Positions 27,335 to 35,870 of a DNA stretch of 64,000 nt are shown in pieces (position 1 is the stretch's first letter; each line of letters begins with the position of its first letter). Position numbers and translations under genes: made by a program. The notes under the pieces were generated by a model, which ran no database searches, was not told the DNA's origin, and was given only the letters and a program-made list of their open reading frames with translations. This stretch comes from Mesorhizobium neociceri (GTDB taxonomy: Bacteria; Pseudomonadota; Alphaproteobacteria; Rhizobiales; Rhizobiaceae), in contig NZ_JACDTY010000002.1 of NCBI RefSeq assembly GCF_013520985.1, positions 124,001 to 188,000 of the forward strand, given 5' to 3'.

Positions 27335-28228
27335 TCAACCGTGATCTGCAGAAGCGCCAAGATGTGCCTTGAGCGCCATCTGCGCCAGGCTGGCCTGGCG
27401 ATCGCGATGGGTGATCATGGCGAAGTCGCGCTTCGGCAGTTCGAGCGGCACCGATCGCAGGCTGCCCTCGGCCACGGCGCGTCCGACGACGAGGTCCGAG
27501 ATAATGGTGGCGCCGGCGCCCGCCTCGACCGCCTGGCGAACCGCCTCATTGCTTGGCAGCACCAGAAATATCTGCAGGTCGGCAAGCGAAATCCCCTCGC
27601 GGCGCGCCAGATCCTCCAGCACCTCGCGCGTGCCCGAACCGCCCTCGCGGATGATCCAGCGTAGCCCCCTGATATCGGGGCGGCCCGGCGCGATTTCGAC
27701 GATCTCGGGATGCGAGGCGGCGACAACCAGCATCAACCTGTCGACGTCGACCTTGGTGCGGCGAAGGATATCGGATTCGGTGCGCCCCTCGACCAGGCCG
27801 AGATCGGCGGTGCCGTCCAGAACGTTGGCTTCCACCTGCCTGGTGTTGCCGATGGTGACGCTCAGCCGCACCGCCGGGTAGGCTTCATGGAAAGAAGCCA
27901 GTCGGCGCGGTAGCCAATAGCTGGCGATGGTCAGGCTGGCGGCGATCGAGAGGCTGCCAGCGACTGTCTGCGAGACATGCTCCAGCACATTACGGGCAGC
28001 GGCGGCACGTTCGAGCACGGCCTTTGCTTCCGGCAGGAAGCGATGGCCGGTCTGGGCCAGCTCGATGTTGCGGCCGACCCGGTTGAAAAGGTGAACGCCG
28101 TGTTGCTCTTCGAGGGCCCGGATGGCGGCCGAGGCAGCCGACTGGGAAATGCCCAAAAGCTCCGCCGCCTTGGTCATATGGCCGCGCTCGGCGACGGCGA
28201 CGAAAATGCGCAACTGGTCCAGGGTCAT
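27335..28228 (-). CDS. LysR-family regulator divergent from the soe operon
   Basis: A 297-residue LysR-type regulator. The winged helix-turn-helix (about 1-60) reads AELLGISQSAASAAIRALEE, and the effector-binding domain (about 90-290) begins at GSLSIAASLTIASYWLPRRL. It is somewhat like the CysL/CbbR branch in its effector domain, which would suit a sulfur-related target, but this is only an impression. It is divergent from the molybdoenzyme operon at 28608, so regulation of that operon is the natural hypothesis. A 10-bp palindrome TTCGATCGAA at 28350-28359 in the shared gap is a possible site. Confidence 0.87.
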   Translation of the reverse strand: MTLDQLRIFVAVAERGHMTKAAELLGISQSAASAAIRALEEQHGVHLFNRVGRNIELAQTGHRFLPEAKAVLERAAAARNVLEHVSQTVAGSLSIAASLTIASYWLPRRLASFHEAYPAVRLSVTIGNTRQVEANVLDGTADLGLVEGRTESDILRRTKVDVDRLMLVVAASHPEIVEIAPGRPDIRGLRWIIREGGSGTREVLEDLARREGISLADLQIFLVLPSNEAVRQAVEAGAGATIISDLVVGRAVAEGSLRSVPLELPKRDFAMITHRDRQASLAQMALKAHLGASADHG

Positions 28229-28607
28229 GCGGGGTCAAAGCGCGTCGCGTTGAACGGATTCATGCGACGCGCTTTGAGTCTTTGTTTTTGATGCATGTCG
28301 TTCTCCCAAAACCGGGACCACTTTTGAGCGACATGCATTAAGAACCAATTTCGATCGAATTTACAAGAACAACTGATTAGACAGATCGATAGCTTTATTC
28401 TACTTTTTCAGCCGAAGTTAGAAAAAATTCGCCAATAGATCGCAGCCAACAAATGATCGGGCGGTTCAGATCCCTGCTTGCGCATTGGACGCGTGGCCTC
28501 AGGCGGCGGCTGGCCGGCGACCGCTATCACCCTGAAGAGCATTATATGCGCGGCCCCGGGCCGAAGACGAGGGCCAAATTCGCGGACCGCAAAAGCACGC
28601 CTGGCCT
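28229..28607. other. Divergent promoter region with a composite repeat
   Basis: The 379-bp gap between the LysR gene and soeA holds a composite hairpin repeat (28236-28338), then an AT-rich stretch (about 28340-28440) that is the likely divergent promoter zone, including the palindrome TTCGATCGAA at 28350-28359. No gene is supported. Confidence 0.6.
28236..28338. repeat. Composite rhizobial hairpin repeat, copy 2
   Basis: CAAAGCGCGTCGC (28236-28248) and GCGACGCGCTTTG (28264-28276) form a perfect 13-bp inverted repeat. It is followed by ATGCATGTCG (28291-28300) and CGACATGCAT (28329-28338) around a core CCCAAAACCGGGACCACTTT. The second half shares the AAAACC...CACTTTT core of the elements at 19023 and 57964. 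Confidence 0.8.
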
Positions 28608-31538
28608 ATGAACCACGAAGCGCCGCGCGGGGCCAATGCCGCACCGTCGCAACGGCCGCTTGCCGATACACGCGCGCCGGATGAAGGCGACGGCGTCGAT
28701 ACCTCGCCCGATGTCTCCGACAGCATCGCCAAGACCACCTGCTATATGTGCGCCTGTCGCTGCGGCATCGACGTCCACGTCAAGGACGGCAAGGTGCGCT
28801 ACATCAACGGCAACAAGGACCATCCGGTCAATCGCGGCGTGATCTGCGGCAAGGGCAGCTCCGGCATCATGCAGCATTACAGCCCGGCGCGGCTGAAGAA
28901 GCCGCTGTTGCGCAGCGGTCCGCGCGGCTCCGGCGACTTCCGCGAGATCGAGTGGGAGGAAGCGTTTTCGATTGCGACCGCGCGGCTATCGAATATCCGT
29001 CGCACCGATCCCAAAAAGCTTGCCTTCTTCACCGGGCGCGACCAGTCGCAGTCGCTGACCGGCTGGTGGGCGAGCCAGTTCGGCACGCCGAACTTCGCCG
29101 CCCATGGCGGCTTCTGCTCGGTCAACATGGCGGCCGGAGGCCTCTACACGATCGGCGGCTCGTTCTGGGAGTTCGGCGAGCCCGACTGGGGCAACACCAA
29201 ATACTTCATGCTGTACGGCGTCGCCGAGGACCATGATTCCAACCCGATCAAGATCGGGCTCGGCAAGCTCAAGGCGCGTGGCGCCAAGGTGGTGTCGATC
29301 AATCCCTGCCGCACCGGCTACAATGCGATTGCCGACGACTGGATCGGGATCAGGCCGGGCACGGACGGCCTGTTTGTCTTCGCCCTCATCCATGAACTGC
29401 TCAAGGCGGGCCGCGTCGATCTCGATTATTTGCTGCGCTACACCAACGCGCATGTGCTGGTCATCCAGGAACCGGGTGCTGCCGATGACGGGCTATTCCT
29501 GCGCGACGATGCCTGCAATCCGCTGGCCTGGGACCGAGTGGCGAAGACCTCCGTCGACGCAGCCGATCCAGAGGCAAAGCCGGCGCTGACCGGCAGCTAC
29601 ACCGTCGCCGGCCGCCGCTGCGTGCCGGTGTTCCAGCTCATCGCCGACCGCTACATGGGCGACGGCTACGCACCCGATGCGGTCGCCGAGCGGTGTGGCA
29701 TCCCGGCAGATACCATTCGCCGGATCGCCGCCGAACTCGCCCACGTCGCCTTCGAACAGACGATCGAACTGCCGGTGGCGTGGACCGACTGGGCCGGACG
29801 GCGGCACGAGACGATCAAGGGGCGACCGGTGTCGATGCACGCCATGCGCGGCATCTCGGCCCACTCCAACGGTTTTCACTCTTGCCGCGCCATCCACCTG
29901 CTGCAGGTGCTGCTCGGCACGGTGGATGTTCCCGGCGGTTTTCGTTTCAAACCGCCCTACCCGCGTTCGGCGCCGCCGGGACCGAAGCCGGCCGGCAAAA
30001 ATGTAAAGCCGATGACGCCGCTGGACGGCGTGCCGCTCGGCTTCGTCTGCGGGCCGGACGATCTCTTGGTCGATGAGGCCGGCACGCCTTTGCGCATCGA
30101 CAAGGCCTATTCCTGGGATGCGCCGCTGGCCGCGCACGGGTTGATGCACACCGTCATCCGCAATGCCTGGGCCGGCGACCCGTACCCGATCGACACGCTG
30201 ATGATGTACATGTCCAACATGGCGTGGAACTCCTCGATGAACACCGTCGAGACCATTGCGATGCTGACCGACCATGACGAGGCCGGTAACTACAAGATCC
30301 CCTTCATCATCTATTCCGACGCCTATTACTCCGAGACGGTGCCGTTCGCCGATCTGGTGCTGCCCGACACCACCTATCTCGAACGTCACGACTGCATCAG
30401 CCTGCTCGACCGGCCGATCAGCCATGCCGACGGGCCGGGCGACGCAATCCGCCATCCCGTGGTCGAGCCGGACCGCGATGTCAGGCCGTTCCAGTCGGTG
30501 CTGATCGAGCTCGGCGCGCGGCTTGGCCTGCCCTGCTTCACCAACGATGATGGTTCAGCGAAATACCGGGACTACGCCGAGTACATCGTCAATCACGAGC
30601 GCACGCCGGGCATCGGCCCACTCGCGGGCTGGCGCGGCAAGGACGGCACGTCTGTCGGCAAGGGCGAAGTCAATCCCGACCAGTTGCAGCGCTACATCGA
30701 CAATGGCGGCTTCTGGCACCAGGACTTTGCCGCCGACCAGCGCTACTACAAGATGGCCAACCGCTCCTATCTCGACTTCGCGGAGCAGATGGGGTTCATC
30801 CCCAAGGCCGAGCCAATCGTGTTCCAGCTCTATTGCGAACCGATGCAGCGCTTTCGCCTCGCCGCGCGCGGCCATGGTCGCGTCCAGCCGCCCGACAGCG
30901 AACGCCACCGCATCGAGACCTATATGGACCCGCTGCCGTTCTGGTTTACGCCGTTCGAAGAGGCCGCCGTCGATCTCGAAAAATATCCGCTGCATGCGCT
31001 GACGCAGCGGCCGATGCACATGTATCATTCCTGGGGTTCGCAGAATGCGTGGCTGCGGCAGATCACCAGCCAGAACCGCCTGTTCGTGCACCACAAGACC
31101 GCTGCCGGCCTTGGCCTTGTCGACGACGACTGGGTGTGGATCGAAAGCATCAATGGCCGGGTGAAGGGGCAGATCAAGCTGATCGACGGCGTCAATGCGG
31201 ATACGGTGTGGACCTGGAACGCCATCGGCAAGAGGCGCGGCAGCTGGGGGCTGAAGGACAATGCTGCCGAGAGCAATCGCGGCTTCCTGCTCAACCACAT
31301 CATCGGCGACCAGACCTCGGCCGACGCCAACGGCAAGCGCTATTCGAATTCGGATCCGGTCACCGGACAGGCGGCGTGGTTTGATTTGCGCGTGCGCATC
31401 GTCAAATGCGCGGCCGAGGAGGCCGGCTTCACCGAGCCGCAATTCGAGCGTTTCAGCCAACCGCCGCATTTCGAGCCTTCGCCCGACATCCTCCGCTTCG
31501 GCGCCGAATTCCGCGCAAACAGGGAAGCCGTGGAATGA
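28608..31538 (+). CDS. soeA: Molybdopterin oxidoreductase large subunit, SoeA-like
   Basis: Catalytic subunit of the DMSO-reductase superfamily, 976 residues. The N terminus has the [4Fe-4S] ligands Cys45, Cys48, Cys52 and Cys80 (CYMCACRC and GVICGKG), then the Mo-bisMGD-binding domains and a C-terminal molydopterin dinucleotide-binding domain (about 800-930). There is no Tat signal peptide, so the enzyme faces the cytoplasm. This feature, plus the following four-cluster ferredoxin subunit and DmsC-type anchor, best fits SoeABC, the membrane-bound cytoplasmic sulfite:quinone oxidoreductase, rather than periplasmic DMSO or formate enzymes. Substrate assignment is inference. soeB begins within its stop codon (ATGA overlap). 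Confidence 0.75.
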   Translation: MNHEAPRGANAAPSQRPLADTRAPDEGDGVDTSPDVSDSIAKTTCYMCACRCGIDVHVKDGKVRYINGNKDHPVNRGVICGKGSSGIMQHYSPARLKKPLLRSGPRGSGDFREIEWEEAFSIATARLSNIRRTDPKKLAFFTGRDQSQSLTGWWASQFGTPNFAAHGGFCSVNMAAGGLYTIGGSFWEFGEPDWGNTKYFMLYGVAEDHDSNPIKIGLGKLKARGAKVVSINPCRTGYNAIADDWIGIRPGTDGLFVFALIHELLKAGRVDLDYLLRYTNAHVLVIQEPGAADDGLFLRDDACNPLAWDRVAKTSVDAADPEAKPALTGSYTVAGRRCVPVFQLIADRYMGDGYAPDAVAERCGIPADTIRRIAAELAHVAFEQTIELPVAWTDWAGRRHETIKGRPVSMHAMRGISAHSNGFHSCRAIHLLQVLLGTVDVPGGFRFKPPYPRSAPPGPKPAGKNVKPMTPLDGVPLGFVCGPDDLLVDEAGTPLRIDKAYSWDAPLAAHGLMHTVIRNAWAGDPYPIDTLMMYMSNMAWNSSMNTVETIAMLTDHDEAGNYKIPFIIYSDAYYSETVPFADLVLPDTTYLERHDCISLLDRPISHADGPGDAIRHPVVEPDRDVRPFQSVLIELGARLGLPCFTNDDGSAKYRDYAEYIVNHERTPGIGPLAGWRGKDGTSVGKGEVNPDQLQRYIDNGGFWHQDFAADQRYYKMANRSYLDFAEQMGFIPKAEPIVFQLYCEPMQRFRLAARGHGRVQPPDSERHRIETYMDPLPFWFTPFEEAAVDLEKYPLHALTQRPMHMYHSWGSQNAWLRQITSQNRLFVHHKTAAGLGLVDDDWVWIESINGRVKGQIKLIDGVNADTVWTWNAIGKRRGSWGLKDNAAESNRGFLLNHIIGDQTSADANGKRYSNSDPVTGQAAWFDLRVRIVKCAAEEAGFTEPQFERFSQPPHFEPSPDILRFGAEFRANREAVE

Positions 31539-32269
31539 CCTGTCTTCCCGCCCATACCGACAAGAAGCTCGGCTTGGTCATCGACCTCGACACCTGCGTC
31601 GGCTGCCAGGCCTGCGTCACCGCCTGCAAGGAATGGAACACCGGCGGCCACATGGCGCCGCTGACCGACATCGACCCCTATGGCGGCGATGTCGACGGCG
31701 TCTGGTTCAACCGCGTGCACAGCTATGAGCACACGACAGAGGCGGGCGGGCGCACAGTCAACTTCCCGCGCTCCTGCCTGCATTGCGAGACGCCGGCCTG
31801 CGTCACCGTCTGCCCGACCGGCGCCTCCTACAAGCGGGCGTCGGACGGCATCGTGCTGATCGACGAAAGCAAATGCATCGGCTGCAAATTGTGCAGCTGG
31901 GCCTGCCCCTATGGTGCGCGCGAGTTCGACACCGACGTTGGCGTGATGAAGAAATGCACGCTGTGCGTCGACCGCATCTACAATGACAATCTGGCCGAAG
32001 AGGACCGTGTACCGGCCTGCGTTGCCGCCTGCCCGACCAGCGCGCGGCATTTCGGCGATCTCGGCGACCCCGCCTCGGCGGTCTCGCAACTGGTGGCCAG
32101 CCGTGGCGGCGTCGACCTGATGCCGGAGATGGGCTACAAGCCGACCAACAAATATCTGCCGCCACGCGCCCACACTGAGCGTGCCGCATCGGTTCCGGCG
32201 CCAAGGCTCGAGCCGGTCAAGGCCGAAGGCGGTTTCCTCGGCTGGGTCGACCGCATGCTTTCGAACTGA
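31535..32269 (+). CDS. soeB: Iron-sulfur electron-transfer subunit, SoeB-like
   Basis: A 244-residue ferredoxin subunit starting at the ATG at 31535, which overlaps the soeA stop by four bases. Four cysteine groups predict four [4Fe-4S] clusters: CVGCQACVTACKEW, CLHCETPACVTVCP, CIGCKLCSWACPYG, and CTLC with the later CVAACPTS. It is the DmsB/NrfC-type relay that passes electrons from the molybdenum subunit to the membrane anchor. The C-terminal 40 residues are Pro/Ala-rich and may contact the anchor. The next gene starts three bases after the stop. Confidence 0.85.
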   Translation: MTCLPAHTDKKLGLVIDLDTCVGCQACVTACKEWNTGGHMAPLTDIDPYGGDVDGVWFNRVHSYEHTTEAGGRTVNFPRSCLHCETPACVTVCPTGASYKRASDGIVLIDESKCIGCKLCSWACPYGAREFDTDVGVMKKCTLCVDRIYNDNLAEEDRVPACVAACPTSARHFGDLGDPASAVSQLVASRGGVDLMPEMGYKPTNKYLPPRAHTERAASVPAPRLEPVKAEGGFLGWVDRMLSN

Positions 32270-32272
32270 CCA

Positions 32273-33208
32273 ATGCATCCAGCCTTCTCCGTCGTCTTCT
32301 TCACCACCGCAACCGGTGCCGGCTACGGCCTGCTGGCGCTGCTAGGCGTGCTTGGCGGACTGGGATTCATCTCGCCCGATTTCTGGCTCGGCCTTGTCGG
32401 AATGGGGCTAGCGCTCGGCCTGATTGCCGCCGGCCTACTGTCCTCGACCACCCACCTCGGGCGCCCCGAACGCGCCTGGCGGGCCTTTTCGCAATGGCGC
32501 AGTTCCTGGCTGTCACGCGAAGGCGTGTCGTCGGTCGCGACCTTCATTCCTGCCGGACTGTTCGGCATCGGCTGGGTGTTCTTCGGTCGCACCAGCGGTT
32601 GGGTGGCCATCGCCGGAGCTCTTGCGGCCATCGGCGCGGTCACCACCGTCTGCACCACCGGCATGATCTATGCCTCGCTGAAGCCGATCGCGCAGTGGCA
32701 CAGTCGCTACACGCTACCCGGCTATCTCATCTTCTCAGCGATGACCGGCAGCGTGCTGTTGAACGCGTTGCTGCAGGCTTTTGTGATCGGCGCGACCGCC
32801 ATTACCGCCGCCGCCCTGCTGTTGACCTTGCTCGGCTGGGGCTGGAAGCTGGCGACGTGGCGCTACAATGACGCGCTGGAGATCGCGACCACCGCCAACA
32901 CGGCGACGGGGCTCGCCGGGGGCACGGTGCGGTCGGTGGAATGGCCGCACACCGAAGAGAATTACCTGCTCAAGGAAATGGGTTTTCGCATTGCCCGCAA
33001 GCACGCCGCCAAGTTGCGCCTGATCACGCAATTGCTGGCCTTTGCCCTGCCTGCCCTGCTGCTTGCTGTTCTATTCGCCTTGCCTTGGCCGTTCACGGCG
33101 ATCCTGTCGGTGGTTGCGGCAATCGCCCAGTTCGCCGGCATGCTGGTCGAGCGCTGGCTGTTCTTCGCCGAGGCCAAACACACCGTCACTCTTTATTACG
33201 GCCGGTAG
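32273..33208 (+). CDS. soeC: DmsC-type membrane anchor, SoeC-like
   Basis: A 311-residue integral membrane protein with about eight hydrophobic helices, of the DmsC family, starting MHPAFSVVFFTTATG. In this class it anchors the molybdoenzyme and exchanges electrons with the quinone pool. It is immediately downstream of the iron-sulfur subunit and ends the operon; the convergent LysR gene ends five bases later. The anchor type distinguishes this complex from NrfD-based or cytochrome b-based relatives. Confidence 0.82.
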   Translation: MHPAFSVVFFTTATGAGYGLLALLGVLGGLGFISPDFWLGLVGMGLALGLIAAGLLSSTTHLGRPERAWRAFSQWRSSWLSREGVSSVATFIPAGLFGIGWVFFGRTSGWVAIAGALAAIGAVTTVCTTGMIYASLKPIAQWHSRYTLPGYLIFSAMTGSVLLNALLQAFVIGATAITAAALLLTLLGWGWKLATWRYNDALEIATTANTATGLAGGTVRSVEWPHTEENYLLKEMGFRIARKHAAKLRLITQLLAFALPALLLAVLFALPWPFTAILSVVAAIAQFAGMLVERWLFFAEAKHTVTLYYGR

Positions 33209-33213
33209 CGCGG

Positions 33214-34092
33214 TCAGGCGGCTCGCGCTTCTGGCGCCACGGGCAAATCCTTAAGCAAGATATCGAGCGCGGCATTGACGACCGCAGTCCGGCGGTCGTG
33301 CGCGTAGAGACCGTATTGAACGATCAGCGGCTCCGGCAGGCCGGTCGATGTCTTCAGTACCCGCATCGAGCCGGTGCGAATGGACTCGGGCGGAAGCAGT
33401 CCGATGCCCAGCCCATTCTCGATTGCCGCCTGCAGGCCGGTGATGCTCTGGCACGACAAAGCGATCCTGTGCTGCCGACCGGCGGCAACCAGCGCCTCGA
33501 TCATGCGCCTGCGCCAAGGGCAGGTTGCGCCGAAGGCGACAAGATCGAGCGGCCGCTCCTGATCCAGAACATAGTCCTGAGCACAGACCCACTGCAGTTC
33601 GACATTCCAGGTCGTCAAGGCATCAGCTGTTACGACCGATGTCGGGGCGATCATGACATCCAGCGCATCCTCGCTCCAGAGCCGCCCCAACGCGACGCTG
33701 TGCTCAACCATCGCGTCGAGGCTGATGTCGGGATAGGTGCGATGAAGCCGCCCGAGTGCGGCCGAGAGCGCGGCCGTGGTGACCTCCTCGGCAAGGCCGA
33801 TGCGCACGCCGCCACCTATGCCGGCCTGTTGCAGACGCGCCACCGCTTCATCGCCGAGAGCGAGGATGCGGGTCGCATAACCCAGAAACAGCTCACCCTC
33901 CGCGGTCGGCACGACGCCGCGGCCGGTGCGCTGGAACAGGTGCCGTTGAAGCAGACCTTCGAGCCGGCGCATCTGCATGCTCAGCGACGATTGGGTTCTG
34001 CCGGTCTGCGCGGCGACCCTGCTGAGGCTGCCTTGCCGGCAGACCGCCACATAGGTGCGAAGAAGGTCGAGGCCGATCTGTTCGGATATCAT
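33214..34092 (-). CDS. LysR-family regulator divergent from the quinone oxidoreductase
   Basis: A 292-residue LysR-type regulator with the N-terminal winged helix-turn-helix (RVAAQTGRTQSSLSMQMRRL, about 24-43) and a C-terminal periplasmic-binding-protein-like effector domain (about 92-285). It is divergent from the zinc-independent alcohol dehydrogenase/quinone reductase gene with 94 bp between starts, the classic LysR regulator-target arrangement. Repeated GATATC motifs in that gap may be its binding site. The effector is unknown, possibly a quinone or electrophile. Confidence 0.87.
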   Translation of the reverse strand: MISEQIGLDLLRTYVAVCRQGSLSRVAAQTGRTQSSLSMQMRRLEGLLQRHLFQRTGRGVVPTAEGELFLGYATRILALGDEAVARLQQAGIGGGVRIGLAEEVTTAALSAALGRLHRTYPDISLDAMVEHSVALGRLWSEDALDVMIAPTSVVTADALTTWNVELQWVCAQDYVLDQERPLDLVAFGATCPWRRRMIEALVAAGRQHRIALSCQSITGLQAAIENGLGIGLLPPESIRTGSMRVLKTSTGLPEPLIVQYGLYAHDRRTAVVNAALDILLKDLPVAPEARAA

Positions 34093-34137
34093 TTTGTTTG
34101 AACTCTGATGTCATCGATATCAGTCTACAACGATATC
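34085..34137. promoter_or_regulatory. Three GATATC motifs in the lysR/qor gap
   Basis: GATATC occurs at 34085-34090, 34116-34121 and 34132-34137. The last two sit in a direct repeat CGATATCA spaced 16 bp apart, close to one and a half helical turns. Their placement between divergent starts fits LysR recognition and activation sites. Confidence 0.4.
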
Positions 34138-34186
34138 ACGCCGCGCGCTATCTCCCGTCAAAGAGAACAGCGCAGGGAAGAAAACC

Positions 34187-35158
34187 ATGAAAGCGATCCG
34201 TGTTCACCACCATGGCGAGCCAGACGTGCTTACCTATGAGGATGTCGACATCGACCAGCCCGGTCCCGGAGAAGTGCGGGTGCGCAACCGAGCGGTCGGC
34301 CTCAACTTCGTCGATATCTATTTCCGCACCGGTGAATATGCACCGCCCGCTTTTCCATTCACGCCGGGCAATGAAGGCGCCGGCGAAATCGTCGCCGTCG
34401 GCGAATGGGTGAGTGACTTCGCCCCAGGCGATCGCGTCGCCTATGTCGAGACGCTCGGCGCCTATGCCGAGGAACGCATCGTGCCGGCGCATTTCGTCGT
34501 GCATCTGCCCGACGCCATCGATTTCGAGACGGGTGCGGCGATGATGCTGAAGGGGCTGACGGCGCAATATCTGCTGCGCCGCACGTTTCGCGTCGAGGCA
34601 GGCCACACCATCCTCGTGCATGCCGCGGCGGGCGGCGTCGGCCTCATCCTGACGCAATGGGCAAAGCATCTCGGCGCGACCGTCATCGGCACGGCCGGCT
34701 CGCCCGAAAAGGCCGACCTGGCGCGCGCCAATGGCTGCGACCATATCATTGACTACTCGAGGGAGGACTTTGCCGCGCGGGTGAAAGAGATCACCAACGG
34801 CGAGGGCTGCCATGTCGTTTATGACGGCGTCGGCAAGGCCACCTTCCCCGCCTCGCTCGATTGCCTACGACCCTTCGGAACGTTCGTCAGCTTCGGCACG
34901 GCGTCGGGATCGATCCCGCCATTCGACATCATGCTGCTGATGCAGAAGGGTTCGCTGTTCGCCACCTGGCAGTTGCTGTTCCATCATCTCGCCAAACGCG
35001 AGGACGTTGTCGCCATGAGCGACGAGCTGTTCAGCGTCGTCCTCAGCGGTGCGGTGAAAATCCCTGTGCACACCCGCATGCCGCTCGCAGAGGTGGCCGA
35101 GGCGCACCGCCGGCTCGAAGCGCGGCAGACGACCGGTGCAACAGTGCTACTTCCGTAG
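34187..35158 (+). CDS. qor: Zinc-independent NADPH:quinone oxidoreductase
   Basis: A 323-residue medium-chain dehydrogenase/reductase of the quinone-reductase (QOR) branch. It lacks the zinc-ligand cysteines of alcohol dehydrogenases. The nucleotide-binding Rossmann motif is HAAAGGVGLILTQWAKHLGA near residue 147, and the N-terminal GroES-like domain shows AVGLNFVDIYFRTGEY and FTPGNEGAGEIVAVGE. It reduces quinones or related electrophiles with NADPH. GGGAAG precedes the ATG. It is probably controlled by the divergent LysR protein. Its 3' end abuts pdeM, convergent. Confidence 0.9.
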   Translation: MKAIRVHHHGEPDVLTYEDVDIDQPGPGEVRVRNRAVGLNFVDIYFRTGEYAPPAFPFTPGNEGAGEIVAVGEWVSDFAPGDRVAYVETLGAYAEERIVPAHFVVHLPDAIDFETGAAMMLKGLTAQYLLRRTFRVEAGHTILVHAAAGGVGLILTQWAKHLGATVIGTAGSPEKADLARANGCDHIIDYSREDFAARVKEITNGEGCHVVYDGVGKATFPASLDCLRPFGTFVSFGTASGSIPPFDIMLLMQKGSLFATWQLLFHHLAKREDVVAMSDELFSVVLSGAVKIPVHTRMPLAEVAEAHRRLEARQTTGATVLLP

Positions 35159-35161
35159 AAC

Positions 35162-35869
35162 TCAGCCAGGCCGCAGCATGGCGTGGGAAATGGCGAAAAT
35201 GCGCTCGGCGCCCAGCATGTAGGCCATCAGCGTCTCGCGACGGAACAGGCCGGCATAGGCGCGGTCGAGCACGTTGAGCGAACCGGTATAGGCGCCGAAG
35301 GCCGGCATGATCATGCGGCCGCCATCGCCGGCAAAGCAGCGCCGCCGCACAGAGCGGCCGCGCTGGACGATGCGCGCACAAGGATGGAGATGGCCCGCGA
35401 CCTCGCCCTCGGTTCTCACCTTGGACGGCTCGTGGCGGAACAGCAGCGAGCCGATGGCGAGTTCGCGCACCGTCTCTCCGGGCAGGTCGGCCGGCGCTTC
35501 CGGATCATGGTTGCCGGCGACCCAGAACCAGTCACGGCCGGCCATCAGCGCTTCCAGCCACTCACGGAAGAATGGATGCATGCGCTCGGCGCCGCCGCCA
35601 TCGTGAAAGGAATCGCCCAGGCTGATGACGATCGAAGGCTGGTAGTCCGCGATCACCGCCTGTAGCCGCAGCAAGGTGGCGCCGGTGTCGTAGGGCGGGA
35701 TCAGCGCGCCGCGCCTGGCGAAGGACGAGCCTTTTTCGAGGTGCAGGTCGGAGACCGCGAGCAGCCTGAGATCGGGGAAATAGAGCACGCCGCGAGGATC
35801 GCAGACCGCGCGCTCGCCGGCGATGCCGACCTCGCCGATCAGTGTTGCGCGCGCCAGCGAAAAATTCAT
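35162..35869 (-). CDS. pdeM: Ligase-associated DNA damage response endonuclease PdeM
   Basis: Metallophosphoesterase of 235 residues. Metal-binding motifs are visible in order: AVSDLHLEKG, SLGDSFHDG, VAGNHDPE and the later GHLHP. The PdeM branch belongs to a bacterial repair set with an ATP-dependent DNA ligase, an Lhr helicase and an MBL-fold exonuclease. Here it follows lhr with a single base between the genes, so they form an operon, but the ligase and exonuclease genes are absent from the window. Confidence 0.88.
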   Translation of the reverse strand: MNFSLARATLIGEVGIAGERAVCDPRGVLYFPDLRLLAVSDLHLEKGSSFARRGALIPPYDTGATLLRLQAVIADYQPSIVISLGDSFHDGGGAERMHPFFREWLEALMAGRDWFWVAGNHDPEAPADLPGETVRELAIGSLLFRHEPSKVRTEGEVAGHLHPCARIVQRGRSVRRRCFAGDGGRMIMPAFGAYTGSLNVLDRAYAGLFRRETLMAYMLGAERIFAISHAMLRPG

Positions 35870-35870
35870 T

